Origin: Chloroflexota bacterium
GTDB lineage: Bacteria > Chloroflexota > Dehalococcoidia > Lucifugimonadales > UBA3495
DNA: 38,456 nt
Assembly (NCBI GenBank): GCA_009840135.1
Contig: VXOH01000147.1
Coordinates: 1-38,456, forward strand
Direction of reading: 5' to 3'
Of this stretch, positions 25,277-33,924 are shown in pieces (within the stretch, counting starts at the first letter, position 1; each line of letters opens with the position of its first letter). Both the position numbers and the translations under genes were made by a program. The notes under the pieces are model-generated. The model searched no databases. It saw only the letters and a list, made by a program, of their open reading frames with translations, and was not told where the DNA came from.

Positions 25277-26902
25277 ATGTCCCACCACATATCCCTCATA
25301 CTGCACAACGCCAATGTCATGACCATGGACCCGCGGCAGCCGATGGCGGCAGCCGTGGCCGTCGCCGGAGAACGAATTGCGGCCGTAGGGAGTGATGACG
25401 AGGTACTTTCCCTGCGCCAAGGGGACACGCAGCTGATTGACTGCCTCGGACTGACATTGGTTCCCGGCCTTCACGATGCCCATTGCCACCTGCTTGCCAC
25501 TGCTTCCAGCCTGGGCGGCCTGGACTGCTCTCCCAGCAGGACAAGTACCCTGGATCAGCTTTTTCAATCCATCAAGGTGAGGGCGGCAGAACTTAAACCC
25601 GGTGGGTGGATTCGGGGCTTCGGCATTGACCCCGCCCAGATGAGGGACGGACGGTTTCCCAGCCGCCGGGAGTTGGACCAGGCTGCGCCCGCAAATCCGG
25701 TCAGGTTGGACCATGACAGCGGCCACGCCGTCGTGCTCAACAGCGTGGCCCTGGCGGCGGCAGGTATCGACGCCACAACGCCGGACCCGGTCGAAGGACT
25801 GATTGAACGTGACGCCAATACAGGCGAACCCACCGGCGTGCTGTACGATTCGGCCGCATTCCTGCGCAACCGCCTGGGCAGCACCCGGTCTTTCGAAGAA
25901 TTGGCGGCAGGGGTATCAAAGCTTAGCCGGAAACTACTCAGCTACGGAATTACCTCGGTCCAGGATGCCGGCCACAACAATGGGCTGGGTCAATGGGACA
26001 CTCTGGGAAGACTTGTCGAAGGCGACATGTTCCTTCCCCGAGTAACGATGATGACGGGGGCGAACAGAATTGGCGAGTTCCTGGAATCTGGCCTGGGATG
26101 GGGCTCAGGAGATCTGCGGTTAAGGTTGGGACATGCCAAGATTATGCTCACCCTGACGACGGGCGCCCTGCATCCAGGTCAAGAGGACCTGGCAATACTG
26201 GCCGACAGGTGCCTGGATTCGGGATTTCCCTTCGCAGTGCATGCCGTCGAAACAGAGGCCCTGGCTGCCGTATTGGCCCTTACGCAGTTGGCCCGGAACC
26301 CTGGCTGCGCCGCCGCCGGTGCGGTCGAAAGTAACGCATCCGGCCTGGCGCAGAACCGGGTGGAACATGCCGCCGAATGCCCTCCAGATTTGATGGTTGC
26401 ATTGGCCAGATCGAAAGCCACGGTTGTTACGCAACCGGGGTTCATTTACTGGCGCGGAGACCGTTACCTGCAACAGGTCGAGCCAGGGCTGCAGAAGCAT
26501 CTCTACAACTTCCCAGAGATGCGGCGGCAGGGCACTCCAGTCGCTTTCAGCTCGGACTGTCCCGTCATCGAAGCCTCACCCTGGCCGGGTATATTGTCCG
26601 CTGTCACTTCTAGAACTGCCGAGGGCAATTGCCTGGTAAGGGGTACGGAGGAGTCGGGGCCGGACGGACGCTTCTCTTCGGATTACACTCTGCAAGCTGC
26701 GGTGGAGGCTTACACAGCCGTAGGGGCCAGGGCCGAAGGAACCCAAGATAACAAGGGAAGGATACGCCGGGGGATGCTGGCGGACATGGCGCTGGTTGAC
26801 CTGCCCCCGCCGGGCGGGCCCTTTGACTGCCTTCCGGCTACGACCGCCAGGCTGACGATCCTGGGGGGCAAGATTGTATGGGAAGAGGGCCCGGAGAATT
26901 GA
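25277..26902 (+). CDS. Amidohydrolase, YtcJ-like (2)
   Basis: 541-residue amidohydrolase of the YtcJ/Amidohydro_3 family. The metal-binding HxH is H69/H71 in LVPGLHDAHCHLLATA. The substrate-side segment is GFGIDPAQMRDGRFPSRREL. Further metal or catalytic residues lie in FAVHAVETEAL and RVEHAAECPPDLM, and the Asp in FSSDCPVIEASPW. The C-terminus KGRIRRGMLADMALVD closes the beta-sandwich. It is related to the protein at 2723-4411, but only the family frame is shared. The ATG at 25277 has only a weak AAAGAG upstream. Substrate unknown. Confidence 0.87.
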   Translation: MSHHISLILHNANVMTMDPRQPMAAAVAVAGERIAAVGSDDEVLSLRQGDTQLIDCLGLTLVPGLHDAHCHLLATASSLGGLDCSPSRTSTLDQLFQSIKVRAAELKPGGWIRGFGIDPAQMRDGRFPSRRELDQAAPANPVRLDHDSGHAVVLNSVALAAAGIDATTPDPVEGLIERDANTGEPTGVLYDSAAFLRNRLGSTRSFEELAAGVSKLSRKLLSYGITSVQDAGHNNGLGQWDTLGRLVEGDMFLPRVTMMTGANRIGEFLESGLGWGSGDLRLRLGHAKIMLTLTTGALHPGQEDLAILADRCLDSGFPFAVHAVETEALAAVLALTQLARNPGCAAAGAVESNASGLAQNRVEHAAECPPDLMVALARSKATVVTQPGFIYWRGDRYLQQVEPGLQKHLYNFPEMRRQGTPVAFSSDCPVIEASPWPGILSAVTSRTAEGNCLVRGTEESGPDGRFSSDYTLQAAVEAYTAVGARAEGTQDNKGRIRRGMLADMALVDLPPPGGPFDCLPATTARLTILGGKIVWEEGPEN

Positions 26903-27093
26903 CGTAGAGCGGCAATAGAGCCGGGAATGCCGAACAAGAGCCCGGAGGGAAGAACCGGTCGGGTTCGCCTCACACGGAGGTGGGAGAGTACCAAATGGGC
27001 CGGCAAGGACAAGGGTCCGGCACGGTTTGAACCAGCCGCTGTGGGCTTGAACAATGTCCGGTGGGCCGAGGAGCATTCACAGACAAAGTTCTC

Positions 27094-28077
27094 TTACCGG
27101 CTGCGTTCGCGGATATAGTCAGCCAAAGTTTCCAGCGACTCCCTGCTGTCACAGGAAGGAAGGCACTGCAGGGACCGGTTGGCGCGGTCGCAATAGTCAC
27201 GGACGATGGCAAAACAGTCAGGGACTATCGAGGAATTGCGAATCATATCCAGGGTCCGCGCCAGACTCTCGTCCTGGCGGGGGGCGCTGAAGAGATCGGG
27301 AATGGGGTTCTCCAGCGGGTATTTCTGCATAAGGAGGATGCTCGGCAAGGTCAGGACGCCGTGCCTGAGGTCATTGCCCACAGGCTTGCCCAGTTCCGCC
27401 TCGTCGCCAAGAATATCCAGCAGATCGTCCACAACCTGGAAGGCCATTCCAATGTTGTAGCCGTAGTCCTTAAGAGCGCAGACCTGTTCCTCATTGGCGG
27501 CGCTAAGCACCGCGCCCGTCTCCGAAGCGGTACGGAAAAGGGACGCTGTCTTGCGGTAAATGCGGTCGTAGTACCGGTCCAACTCCTGCTGCGGATTAAA
27601 GGTGTTGAAATACTCGATGATTTCCCCGCTGGCCAGTTCCATGATGGTCTCAGCGAACCTGCGGACCACCCTCAGATTGCCCGTGTCGCACACGAGAGTG
27701 GCAGAAGTAGCGAAGAGATAATCGCCCAGCAAGACTGCCACTTCTTTGCCCCAAAGGCTGCTTACGGAGGCCCGTCCACGGCGGGTGTCGGCGTCGTCCA
27801 CCGTATCGTCGTGGATCAGAGTGGCCAGGTGGAGCAATTCCACACCGGTGGCCATACGAATGGGGTTTTCCGATTCCAGGGGAATCATGCTTGAAGCGAG
27901 CAGCGTCAGGGCGGGACGGACCCGTTTTCCTCCATGGGAGAGGGCATGGTCCAGCAGGGGTTCCAGTTCGGGAATTGAGGTCTGGGCCAGGTCTTGGAGA
28001 CGTTCCTCAACGAGGGCTAGCTTATCCAGAATCGGGGAATAGATGGTGACCGCGCGCGCGTCGAGTCCCTGTGCCAA
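27094..28077 (-). CDS. Polyprenyl diphosphate synthase
   Basis: 327-residue trans-isoprenyl diphosphate synthase, which elongates an allylic diphosphate with isopentenyl diphosphate. The first Asp-rich motif is LIHDDTVDDADTRRG (D90, D91, D94); the second is QVVDDLLDILGD (D217, D218, D221). GGKRVRPAL lies near residue 50 and KTASLFRTASETGA in the middle. Small residues before the first motif (LLHLATLIHDD) favour a long-chain product such as a quinone side chain (heptaprenyl to nonaprenyl), but chain length is inferred. The start is TTG with AGAGG upstream; that Shine-Dalgarno touches the stop codon of metG, 8 bases away, so translation is probably coupled. Confidence 0.9.
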   Translation of the reverse strand: MAQGLDARAVTIYSPILDKLALVEERLQDLAQTSIPELEPLLDHALSHGGKRVRPALTLLASSMIPLESENPIRMATGVELLHLATLIHDDTVDDADTRRGRASVSSLWGKEVAVLLGDYLFATSATLVCDTGNLRVVRRFAETIMELASGEIIEYFNTFNPQQELDRYYDRIYRKTASLFRTASETGAVLSAANEEQVCALKDYGYNIGMAFQVVDDLLDILGDEAELGKPVGNDLRHGVLTLPSILLMQKYPLENPIPDLFSAPRQDESLARTLDMIRNSSIVPDCFAIVRDYCDRANRSLQCLPSCDSRESLETLADYIRERSR

Positions 28078-28085
28078 AATTGCCT

Positions 28086-29774
28086 CTATGCCGTTTCGTT
28101 TCCCAATCGCTGGCTTTCCAACTCAGCGACCTGGACGTCCAGTTTGGTATATAGGGGAGTGGGTTGCCTCAAGGTCGCGCCGCCCTGAATGGCGGACACC
28201 AGGGCTTCATAGTCCCAGTTTTCCAGTTCAATGGCGCCGTCGAATCCCAGGAATTCATGCACTTTCTGCGAGCTGAAGGGGAGAAATGGGGCCAGCGCCA
28301 CCTTGAGGCAGTTGATTACCTGCAAGGCAACAAACAAGGTGCTGCCCGCCTCTTCACGGTCCGTCTTGATTGACCGCCACGGGGCTTTCGTGTCCAGGTA
28401 CCGGTTAGCGTCCTGCGCCAAACCAAAAGCCTGCCCAATCGCGGTCTTGAAGCGGGTGTGCTCCAGGCTGTTGCCAACCTCGTCCAGGGCGCCCCGGGCG
28501 CTGGCCAGCAACTGCCGGTCAATTTCATCCGCGTTCCCTGGTTCGGGAATCCTGCCATCAAAGTTGCGGTAGGTGAAGGAAAGAACCCGGTTAACCAGGT
28601 TGCCGTAGGTCGCCACCAGTTCCTCATTGTTGCGGCGGACGAACTCCGCCCAGGAAAAGTCGGCATCACCGGCTTCAGGCATGTTGATGGAAAGCAGGTA
28701 TCGAAGCGGGTCCGGGTCATACCGGTCCAGGAAGTCGGGCACCCACACTGCCCAGTTCTGGCTGGTGGAGAACTTCCGGTTCTCCAGGCTGAGGAACTCG
28801 TTGGCCGGCACATCGTAAGGGAGATTAAGGTTATCGTCGTACCCCATGATCATGGCTGGCCAGATAATGCTATGGAAGGGGATGTTGTCCTTCCCAATGA
28901 AATAATAGCTGCGGGTTTCCGGGTCCTTCCAGAAACTCTCCCAGTCCGCGGCCTGGCCCCGGTTAGCCGCCCATTCCACAGCCGCCGAAAGGTAGCCGAT
29001 GACCGCCTCAAACCAGACATAAATCCGTTTGCCTTCGTAACCCTCCAGCGGAATGGGGACTCCCCAGGTAAGGTCGCGGGTGATGGCCCGGTCCTTGAGA
29101 CCACTTTCGAGGAAACTGCGGGTCTGGTTGGATACGTTGGCCCTCCAGTGGGGCTGTTCCCGTATCCACTCCAGCAGCTGTTCCTGGAAGGCCGAGAGCT
29201 TGAGGAAAAAATGCTCTGAATCCCGAAATTCCGGCGCACCGTTGCAAAGGATGCAGTAGGCCCTCACCAATTCCTGGGGGTCCAGAGTGCGGCCACACTG
29301 GTCGCACTGGTCGCCGCGGGCCCGTTCATATCCGCAGTTAGGGCAAACCCCTTCAACATAGCGGTCGGGCAGGAAACGCCGGCAGCCTGGGCAATAGGCC
29401 AACTGCATTTCGTCCGTATAGATATATCCCTGATCCAGCAGTTTCAGGAAAATGTCGTGAACGACCCGTTCGTGGTTCTCCGTGTTGGTGTGGGTAAAGA
29501 GATCAAAGGAAATGCCGAGGCGCTGCCAGGTGTCCAGAAACTCGGCGTGGTATCTCTCCACCACCTCGGCCGGGGTTATTCCTTCCTGGTCGGCACGGAT
29601 GGTTATGGGAGTACCATGGGTGTCGCTGCCGGACACCATGAGGACGTCGTTGCCTCTCATCCGGTGGTAGCGGGCAAAAATATCTGCGCCCAGATAGCAT
29701 CCGGCCAAGTGCCCCAAATGCAGCGGACCGTTGGCGTAAGGCCAGGCAACGCCGATGAAAATTCGTTCACTCAA
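28086..29774 (-). CDS. metG: Methionyl-tRNA synthetase
   Basis: 562-residue class I synthetase that charges tRNA-Met. The HIGH-type motif is HLGH at 19-22. The connective insertion carries two zinc knuckles with four CxxC pairs (C128/C131, C144/C147, C157/C160, C174/C177). The KMSKS loop reads KFSTS at 334-338. The anticodon-binding helical domain follows (ATYGNLVNRVLSF, then DTKAPWRSIKTD). There is no C-terminal EMAP/Trbp111-type tRNA-binding domain. I start at TTG 29774 because homology begins there (SERIFIGVAWPYANGP); no ATG or GTG lies nearby and the Shine-Dalgarno is weak. The polyprenyl synthase gene follows immediately. Confidence 0.93.
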   Translation of the reverse strand: MSERIFIGVAWPYANGPLHLGHLAGCYLGADIFARYHRMRGNDVLMVSGSDTHGTPITIRADQEGITPAEVVERYHAEFLDTWQRLGISFDLFTHTNTENHERVVHDIFLKLLDQGYIYTDEMQLAYCPGCRRFLPDRYVEGVCPNCGYERARGDQCDQCGRTLDPQELVRAYCILCNGAPEFRDSEHFFLKLSAFQEQLLEWIREQPHWRANVSNQTRSFLESGLKDRAITRDLTWGVPIPLEGYEGKRIYVWFEAVIGYLSAAVEWAANRGQAADWESFWKDPETRSYYFIGKDNIPFHSIIWPAMIMGYDDNLNLPYDVPANEFLSLENRKFSTSQNWAVWVPDFLDRYDPDPLRYLLSINMPEAGDADFSWAEFVRRNNEELVATYGNLVNRVLSFTYRNFDGRIPEPGNADEIDRQLLASARGALDEVGNSLEHTRFKTAIGQAFGLAQDANRYLDTKAPWRSIKTDREEAGSTLFVALQVINCLKVALAPFLPFSSQKVHEFLGFDGAIELENWDYEALVSAIQGGATLRQPTPLYTKLDVQVAELESQRLGNETA

Positions 29775-29929
29775 CGGAAACCCTGGAAAGGGACGGCAGC
29801 GCCGGCCTGTCGCGATGGATACCTGATGCGCTGGCCCAGGAAAATTGCTGCAATAGAATAGCACAAATTGAATGTAGTAGTAAGAAGGGAAGCCGGGTAA
29901 TACAAGGCAATCGCATCATGGTTATCGTT

Positions 29930-30070
29930 ATTCTGAGCGAAGCCGAACCCGCCGCGGCGGGTAAACTCCATCCCGCAATCCAGCATTCAAGCCCGTAATG
30001 GGTTTGAAGGGCAGGATTGAGGGCCCTTCGGCAGGCTCAGGCGTCCGTCCGCCACGGCGGACCCGTGGCG
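29930..30070. repeat. Cluster of intergenic palindromes
   Basis: The part of the metG/ilvB gap before the ilv promoter is rich in palindromes. ACCCGCCGCGGCGGGT is a perfect 16-base palindrome at 29947-29962, and GTCCGCCACGGCGGAC at 30047-30062 has 7-bp arms. Phrases such as TTCTGAGCGAAGCCGAA and CCTTCGGCAGGCTCAGG resemble widely dispersed intergenic repeats. No gene is visible from 29775 to 30155. Confidence 0.55.
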
Positions 30071-30155
30071 GGGCAACAGTCTCCTACCGGCGATTAGTTG
30101 CCAGCTATGGCCTGAATCTAAAATGCGATTGCAGCGGGAATTCCGTAATATTTTG

Positions 30156-30185
30156 TTGACAAGGTTTGGGGCTGGCTGATAACAT
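30156..30185 (+). promoter_or_regulatory. Sigma-70-type promoter of the ilv-leu operon
   Basis: Perfect TTGACA at 30156-30161, 18-base spacer, TAACAT (4 of 6) at 30180-30185. A start near 30192 places the whole T-box leader inside the transcript. Confidence 0.6.
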
Positions 30186-30204
30186 CTGCAGTTACTGTGT
30201 TTTC

Positions 30205-30461
30205 CGCTGAGAAAGGGAGTATTAAGAGCGCCCTGTCCCCAGAGAGCCGGCGTTTGGTGAAAGTCCGGTGGCAGCAAGGCTCCCAACTCGCCCTGGAGCG
30301 GCCCGCCTGAAGTTACAGTAGGGCGTGGCGGTTGACCTCGTTACAGGTCGTCAAGAGATGTTCCGGCCGGACCGCCTTCTGAAACAGGCGGAGAGTCGGA
30401 AAAGAAGGGTGGTACCGCGGGTCTGTTGATTTTCATGCCCGTCCCTTCGGGGACGGGCATT
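30205..30461 (+). promoter_or_regulatory. T-box riboswitch, probably leucine-specific
   Basis: A tRNA-sensing leader upstream of ilvB. Stem I holds GGGAGTA at 30215-30221 (AGTA S-turn), the AGAGAGCCGG...GGTG distal region at 30241-30259, and a specifier loop in which the triplet CTC (30287-30289) follows AA, as in known T-boxes. The T-box proper is GAAGGGTGGTACCGCGG at 30404-30420. The antiterminator can be read directly: GAAGGG (30404-30409) pairs with CCCTTC (30443-30448) and GCGGG (30417-30421) with CCCGT (30438-30442), leaving the 7-base bulge TGGTACC. TGGT pairs with an ACCA tRNA end, as in tRNA-Leu. The antiterminator shares bases with the terminator at 30435-30460, so the two exclude each other. 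Uncharged tRNA should raise expression. Confidence 0.92.
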
Positions 30462-30468
30462 TTTATTT
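30435..30468 (+). terminator. T-box-controlled terminator
   Basis: Perfect 11-bp stem ATGCCCGTCCC / GGGACGGGCAT closed by a TTCG tetraloop, followed by TTTTATTT. Its 5' half is the strand captured by the antiterminator. The ilvB start is only 20 bases past the T tract. Confidence 0.92.
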
Positions 30469-30487
30469 GGCTTTTTTTGAGGGAGAA

Positions 30488-32182
30488 ATGGAACTCACCG
30501 GAGCGGAAATTGTATGCGAAAGCCTCCTGAAGGAGGATGTGGACGTAATTTTTGGTCTGCCCGGTGGGGCAGTCCTGCCCTTTTACGGCGCGCTCAGCGG
30601 TTATCCCCAGTTGCGCCACATTTTGGTCCGTCATGAGCAGGCGGCGGCCATGGCAGCCGACGGTTACGCCAGGGCAACAGGCAAAGTGGGCGTTTGTACC
30701 GCAACCTCCGGCCCAGGCGCCACCAACCTGGTTACCGGGATTGCCGGAGCCATGATGGACTCCATACCCATGGTAGCAATTACGGGGCAGGTACCCAGGC
30801 CGGCTATTGGTCGGGACGCCTTCCAGGAAACCGACATTACCGGAATCACCCTGCCCATCACCAAGCACAATATCCTGGTCATGGAAGTGGATGATATTGC
30901 GCCGGCCATCAAGGAAGCTTTTTACATCGCGCGCAGCGGCCGTCCCGGTCCGGTGTTGCTGGATATTCCCAAAGATGTTCTGGCCGGCGAGCGGCGCCCC
31001 TTTGTCTGGCCCGATGCCATTGATCTCCAGGGATATTATCCCCCGGGTGAGGCAGATGATATCCAGTTGTCCCAGGCGATAGAGCTAATCAACCAGGCGG
31101 AAAGGCCGGTAATTCTGGCCGGTCACGGTGTCCTGATTTCCCACGCTTACGCCGAATTGCGAGAACTGGCGGAAAAGGCACAGATACCGGTGATCACAAC
31201 CTTGCTGGGGATAAGTTCCTTCCCCACCGACCACTTCCTTCACGCCGGAATGCCCGGCATGCATGGAATGGCCTACGCCAGCCTGGCGATAGACAAGGCC
31301 GATCTGCTGATCTCCCTGGGCATGCGGTTTGACGACCGCGTGACGGGCCGGTTATCGGACTTTGCCCCCAACGCCAAGGTGGTACATGTTGACGTGGACC
31401 CGTCGGAATTCCACAAGAACGTGAAGGCCACGGTCCCGGTGCTGGGAGAGTTGAAGCAGGTGTTGCGGCAGATGCTGCCCGTCGTTGAGCGAAAGACCCA
31501 CGTGGAGTGGCTTCAGTACATAGACACCCTGCGGGCGGAGCATCCGTCGTTGAATATTCGTCAGACCAACGAACTGCTACCCCAGTTCGTGATGAAGCAG
31601 TTGTCGGACATCACCGAGGGTGAGGCCATTATAGTGACGGGGGTGGGCCAGCATCAGATGTGGGCCGCCCAGCATTACGCCTACAAGGAGCCCAATTCTT
31701 TGCTGACTTCCGGTGGACTGGGAGCCATGGGCTTCGAGGTTCCGGCTGCCCTGGGAGCGAAGGTTGGAAAGCCCGAAAAGACCGTTTGGTCCATAGCAGG
31801 TGACGGCGGATTCCAGATGACCATGTGTGATCTGGCCACCGCAGTGGAGAACAACATAGACGTTAAGTTCGCCATCCTGAATAACGGAACCCTGGGGATG
31901 GTCCACCAGTGGCAGGAGTTTTTCTACGACAAGGACTTCTTTGCCACCGTGTATTCGGGCAATCCCGACTTCGTGAAACTGGCTGACGCCTTCGGGATAA
32001 CCGGCATCCGGGTCACCGACAAGTCCCAGGTTGAGGCAGCCATCCGGCAGGCCATGGAAACTCCCGGCCCCGTGGTTGTGGATTTCATCGTTAAGCAGGA
32101 CGAGCAGGTCTACCCGATGATTCCCGCCGGGGAGTCGGTAAAGGAAATGATGGAAGAACCTGTCCCCGAGAGGATTTTCTAA
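30488..32182 (+). CDS. ilvB: Acetolactate synthase, large subunit
   Basis: 564-residue catalytic subunit of acetohydroxyacid synthase, the first common step of valine, leucine and isoleucine synthesis. The catalytic Glu is E50 in RHEQAAAMAADGYAR. The FAD/CoA-type central domain includes RPVILAGHGV and LGMRFDDRVTGR. The ThDP motif GDG is at 438-440, running to ILNNGTLGMVHQWQ. The ATG at 30488 overlaps GAGGGAG; the TTG at 30467 would lie within the terminator's T tract and has no Shine-Dalgarno. The stop codon abuts the ilvN start (TAAATG), so the subunits are translationally coupled. Confidence 0.96.
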   Translation: MELTGAEIVCESLLKEDVDVIFGLPGGAVLPFYGALSGYPQLRHILVRHEQAAAMAADGYARATGKVGVCTATSGPGATNLVTGIAGAMMDSIPMVAITGQVPRPAIGRDAFQETDITGITLPITKHNILVMEVDDIAPAIKEAFYIARSGRPGPVLLDIPKDVLAGERRPFVWPDAIDLQGYYPPGEADDIQLSQAIELINQAERPVILAGHGVLISHAYAELRELAEKAQIPVITTLLGISSFPTDHFLHAGMPGMHGMAYASLAIDKADLLISLGMRFDDRVTGRLSDFAPNAKVVHVDVDPSEFHKNVKATVPVLGELKQVLRQMLPVVERKTHVEWLQYIDTLRAEHPSLNIRQTNELLPQFVMKQLSDITEGEAIIVTGVGQHQMWAAQHYAYKEPNSLLTSGGLGAMGFEVPAALGAKVGKPEKTVWSIAGDGGFQMTMCDLATAVENNIDVKFAILNNGTLGMVHQWQEFFYDKDFFATVYSGNPDFVKLADAFGITGIRVTDKSQVEAAIRQAMETPGPVVVDFIVKQDEQVYPMIPAGESVKEMMEEPVPERIF

Positions 32183-32761
32183 ATGAACGGAAATGGTCAG
32201 CACCACACGATAATTGCCCTGGTCCAGGACAAACCGGGTGTCCTGACCCGGGTTGCCGGCCTGTTTCGGCGGCGCGGGTTCAATATTTCCAGCCTTGCGG
32301 TGGGGAACAGCGAACAGAAGGGCTTGTCCCGCATGACCTTCGTGGTTGACGGAGACCAGTACACCGTTGACCAGGCAACCCGACAGCTGGACAAACTGAT
32401 CGAAGTGGTAAAGGTAGCCAATATTTCGGATGAGGAGATTGTCTCCCGGGAACTGGCACTGATCAAGGTTCAGGTCACCCCCGATACCCGGGGGGAAATC
32501 CTGGAACTGGTACAACCATTTCGCGCCGAAATCGTGGACGTAGGCGCCAAGTCAATGGTCATAGAGGTTACCGGCAGCGGCGACAAGATCAGGGCGCTTT
32601 ATGACTTGCTGGAACCCTTTGGCATCCTTGAGCTGATGCGCACCGGACGGGTGGCCATGGTGAGGGGATTGTCCCAGGGAAAGGTCAGCGACGACCTGGT
32701 GCTGGACTACCATGGCGACCACCTGAAAGCAAGCGAAGCATACGAAGTTGGTTCTTATTAG
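32183..32761 (+). CDS. ilvN: Acetolactate synthase, regulatory small subunit
   Basis: 192-residue regulatory subunit, which activates IlvB and confers valine feedback inhibition. The N-terminal ACT domain reads IIALVQDKPGVLTRVAGLFR and GFNISSLAVGNSEQKGLSRM, the valine-binding face. The second half (ELALIKVQVTPDTRGEILEL onward) is the longer C-terminal domain of full-size IlvN/IlvH. It starts on the base after the ilvB stop. Between it and ilvC is an 8-bp hairpin (CTTTGCCT / AGGCAAAG, 32767-32789) without a T tract, possibly an mRNA processing or stabilising element. Confidence 0.95.
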   Translation: MNGNGQHHTIIALVQDKPGVLTRVAGLFRRRGFNISSLAVGNSEQKGLSRMTFVVDGDQYTVDQATRQLDKLIEVVKVANISDEEIVSRELALIKVQVTPDTRGEILELVQPFRAEIVDVGAKSMVIEVTGSGDKIRALYDLLEPFGILELMRTGRVAMVRGLSQGKVSDDLVLDYHGDHLKASEAYEVGSY

Positions 32762-32824
32762 CGCCACTTTGCCTTCATTCGAGGCAAAGGGCAGAAACGT
32801 GAACGAGGAAGGAACAATAACACA

Positions 32825-33820
32825 ATGGTAAATGTTTACTACGACCAGGACGCAGACCTGGGGACATTGGAAGGAAAAACCATCGGCATTATCGGCTACG
32901 GCAGCCAGGGCCATGCCCACGCGCTGAATCTCAGGGACAACGGGCAGAACGTCATGGTTGGCCTTTATTCGGGCAGCCGCAGCCGTGACGTGGCCGCCGG
33001 CGAGGGCCTGGCCGTCGCCGACGTGGCAGATGTTGCGGCGGCCTCCGACGTGGTTATGGTCCTGATTCCGGACCACGTCCAGGGCGAGACCTATCGCAAC
33101 GAGATAGCTCCCAACCTCAAGGCCGGCGGCGCCCTCATGGTCGCCCACGGCTTCAGCATTCATTACCGGGAGATTGTCCCGCCGGACAACGTGGACGTGA
33201 TGATGGTGGCGCCCAAGGCGCCCGGCCACCGCATGCGTGAGTTGTTCACCGAGGGAGTCGGTGTTCCGGGACTGCTGGCGGTCCACCAGGACGCCACCGG
33301 CAACGCCAAGCAGATTGGCCTGGCCTACGCCAAGGGTGTCGGCTGCACCGGCGCCGGCGTGCTGGAAACCACAATCAAGGACGAGACGGAAAGCGACCTG
33401 TTCGGCGAGCAAAGCATCCTCTGCGGCGGAGTGACGGCCCTGGTGAACGCCGCCTTCGAAACCCTGGTGGAGGCCGGTTATCCCCAGGAAATCGCCTATT
33501 TCGAGTGCCTGCACGAGTTGAAGATGATCGTTGACCTGATGTACCAGGGCGGTCACAACTACATGCACTTCTCGGTCAGCGATACGGCCGAGTACGGTTC
33601 CTTGAGTCGCAGGGAGCGCATAATAGATGAGCACGTCCGCGAGAACATGCGGGCTGTGCTGCGGGAAATCCAGGACGGCACTTTTGCCCGCGAATGGATA
33701 ACCGAGAACCACGAGGGTCGGCCCCGGTTTGGCCCCATGCGCGAGGCCGCTCAGACCGCCCCCATAGAGAACATTGGCAAGGAACTGAGGGCAATGATGC
33801 CCTGGATGGACCCCAAATAG
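32825..33820 (+). CDS. ilvC: Ketol-acid reductoisomerase (NADP-type, class I)
   Basis: 331-residue class I enzyme that isomerises and reduces acetolactate to dihydroxyisovalerate. The Rossmann motif is [12 protein letters not shown] at 24-35. The cofactor loop [10 protein letters not shown] contains Ser/Arg residues suited to NADPH phosphate. The Mg ligands are D191 and E195 ([11 protein letters not shown]) and E227/E231 (FECLHELK). H108 lies in VAHGF, and SDTAEYG is also present. The C-terminus is complete. A GAGGAAGGA Shine-Dalgarno lies about 11 bases before the ATG. Third gene of the ilv-leu operon. Confidence 0.96.
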   Translation: MVNVYYDQDADLGTLEGKTIGIIGYGSQGHAHALNLRDNGQNVMVGLYSGSRSRDVAAGEGLAVADVADVAAASDVVMVLIPDHVQGETYRNEIAPNLKAGGALMVAHGFSIHYREIVPPDNVDVMMVAPKAPGHRMRELFTEGVGVPGLLAVHQDATGNAKQIGLAYAKGVGCTGAGVLETTIKDETESDLFGEQSILCGGVTALVNAAFETLVEAGYPQEIAYFECLHELKMIVDLMYQGGHNYMHFSVSDTAEYGSLSRRERIIDEHVRENMRAVLREIQDGTFAREWITENHEGRPRFGPMREAAQTAPIENIGKELRAMMPWMDPK

Positions 33821-33924
33821 ATTGGCTCAGTTCGCTTAACACAGATACCCAGGAAGCAGGGGAAGCCGAAATACTCTTGAGCGCCATGGAATTGCGGAAG
33901 GGCTCCCCGGCAGGAGGTACAAAT

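Noticed and set aside
29775-29864. N-terminal extension of metG
   Set aside because: Not like any MetRS N-terminus; homology starts at SERIFIGVAWPYANG.
32767-32789. Hairpin between ilvN and ilvC as a terminator
   Set aside because: Stem is only 8 bp and no T tract follows; it lies inside an operon.
32552-33712. Minus-strand frame opposite ilvC and the ilvN end
   Set aside because: Spans two well-conserved genes in antisense; rich in His, Gly and Val as expected of a shadow frame.
33694-33924. Upstream extension of the small ORF between ilvC and leuA
   Set aside because: Overlaps the end of ilvC in another frame; only the part from 33925 has a Shine-Dalgarno.
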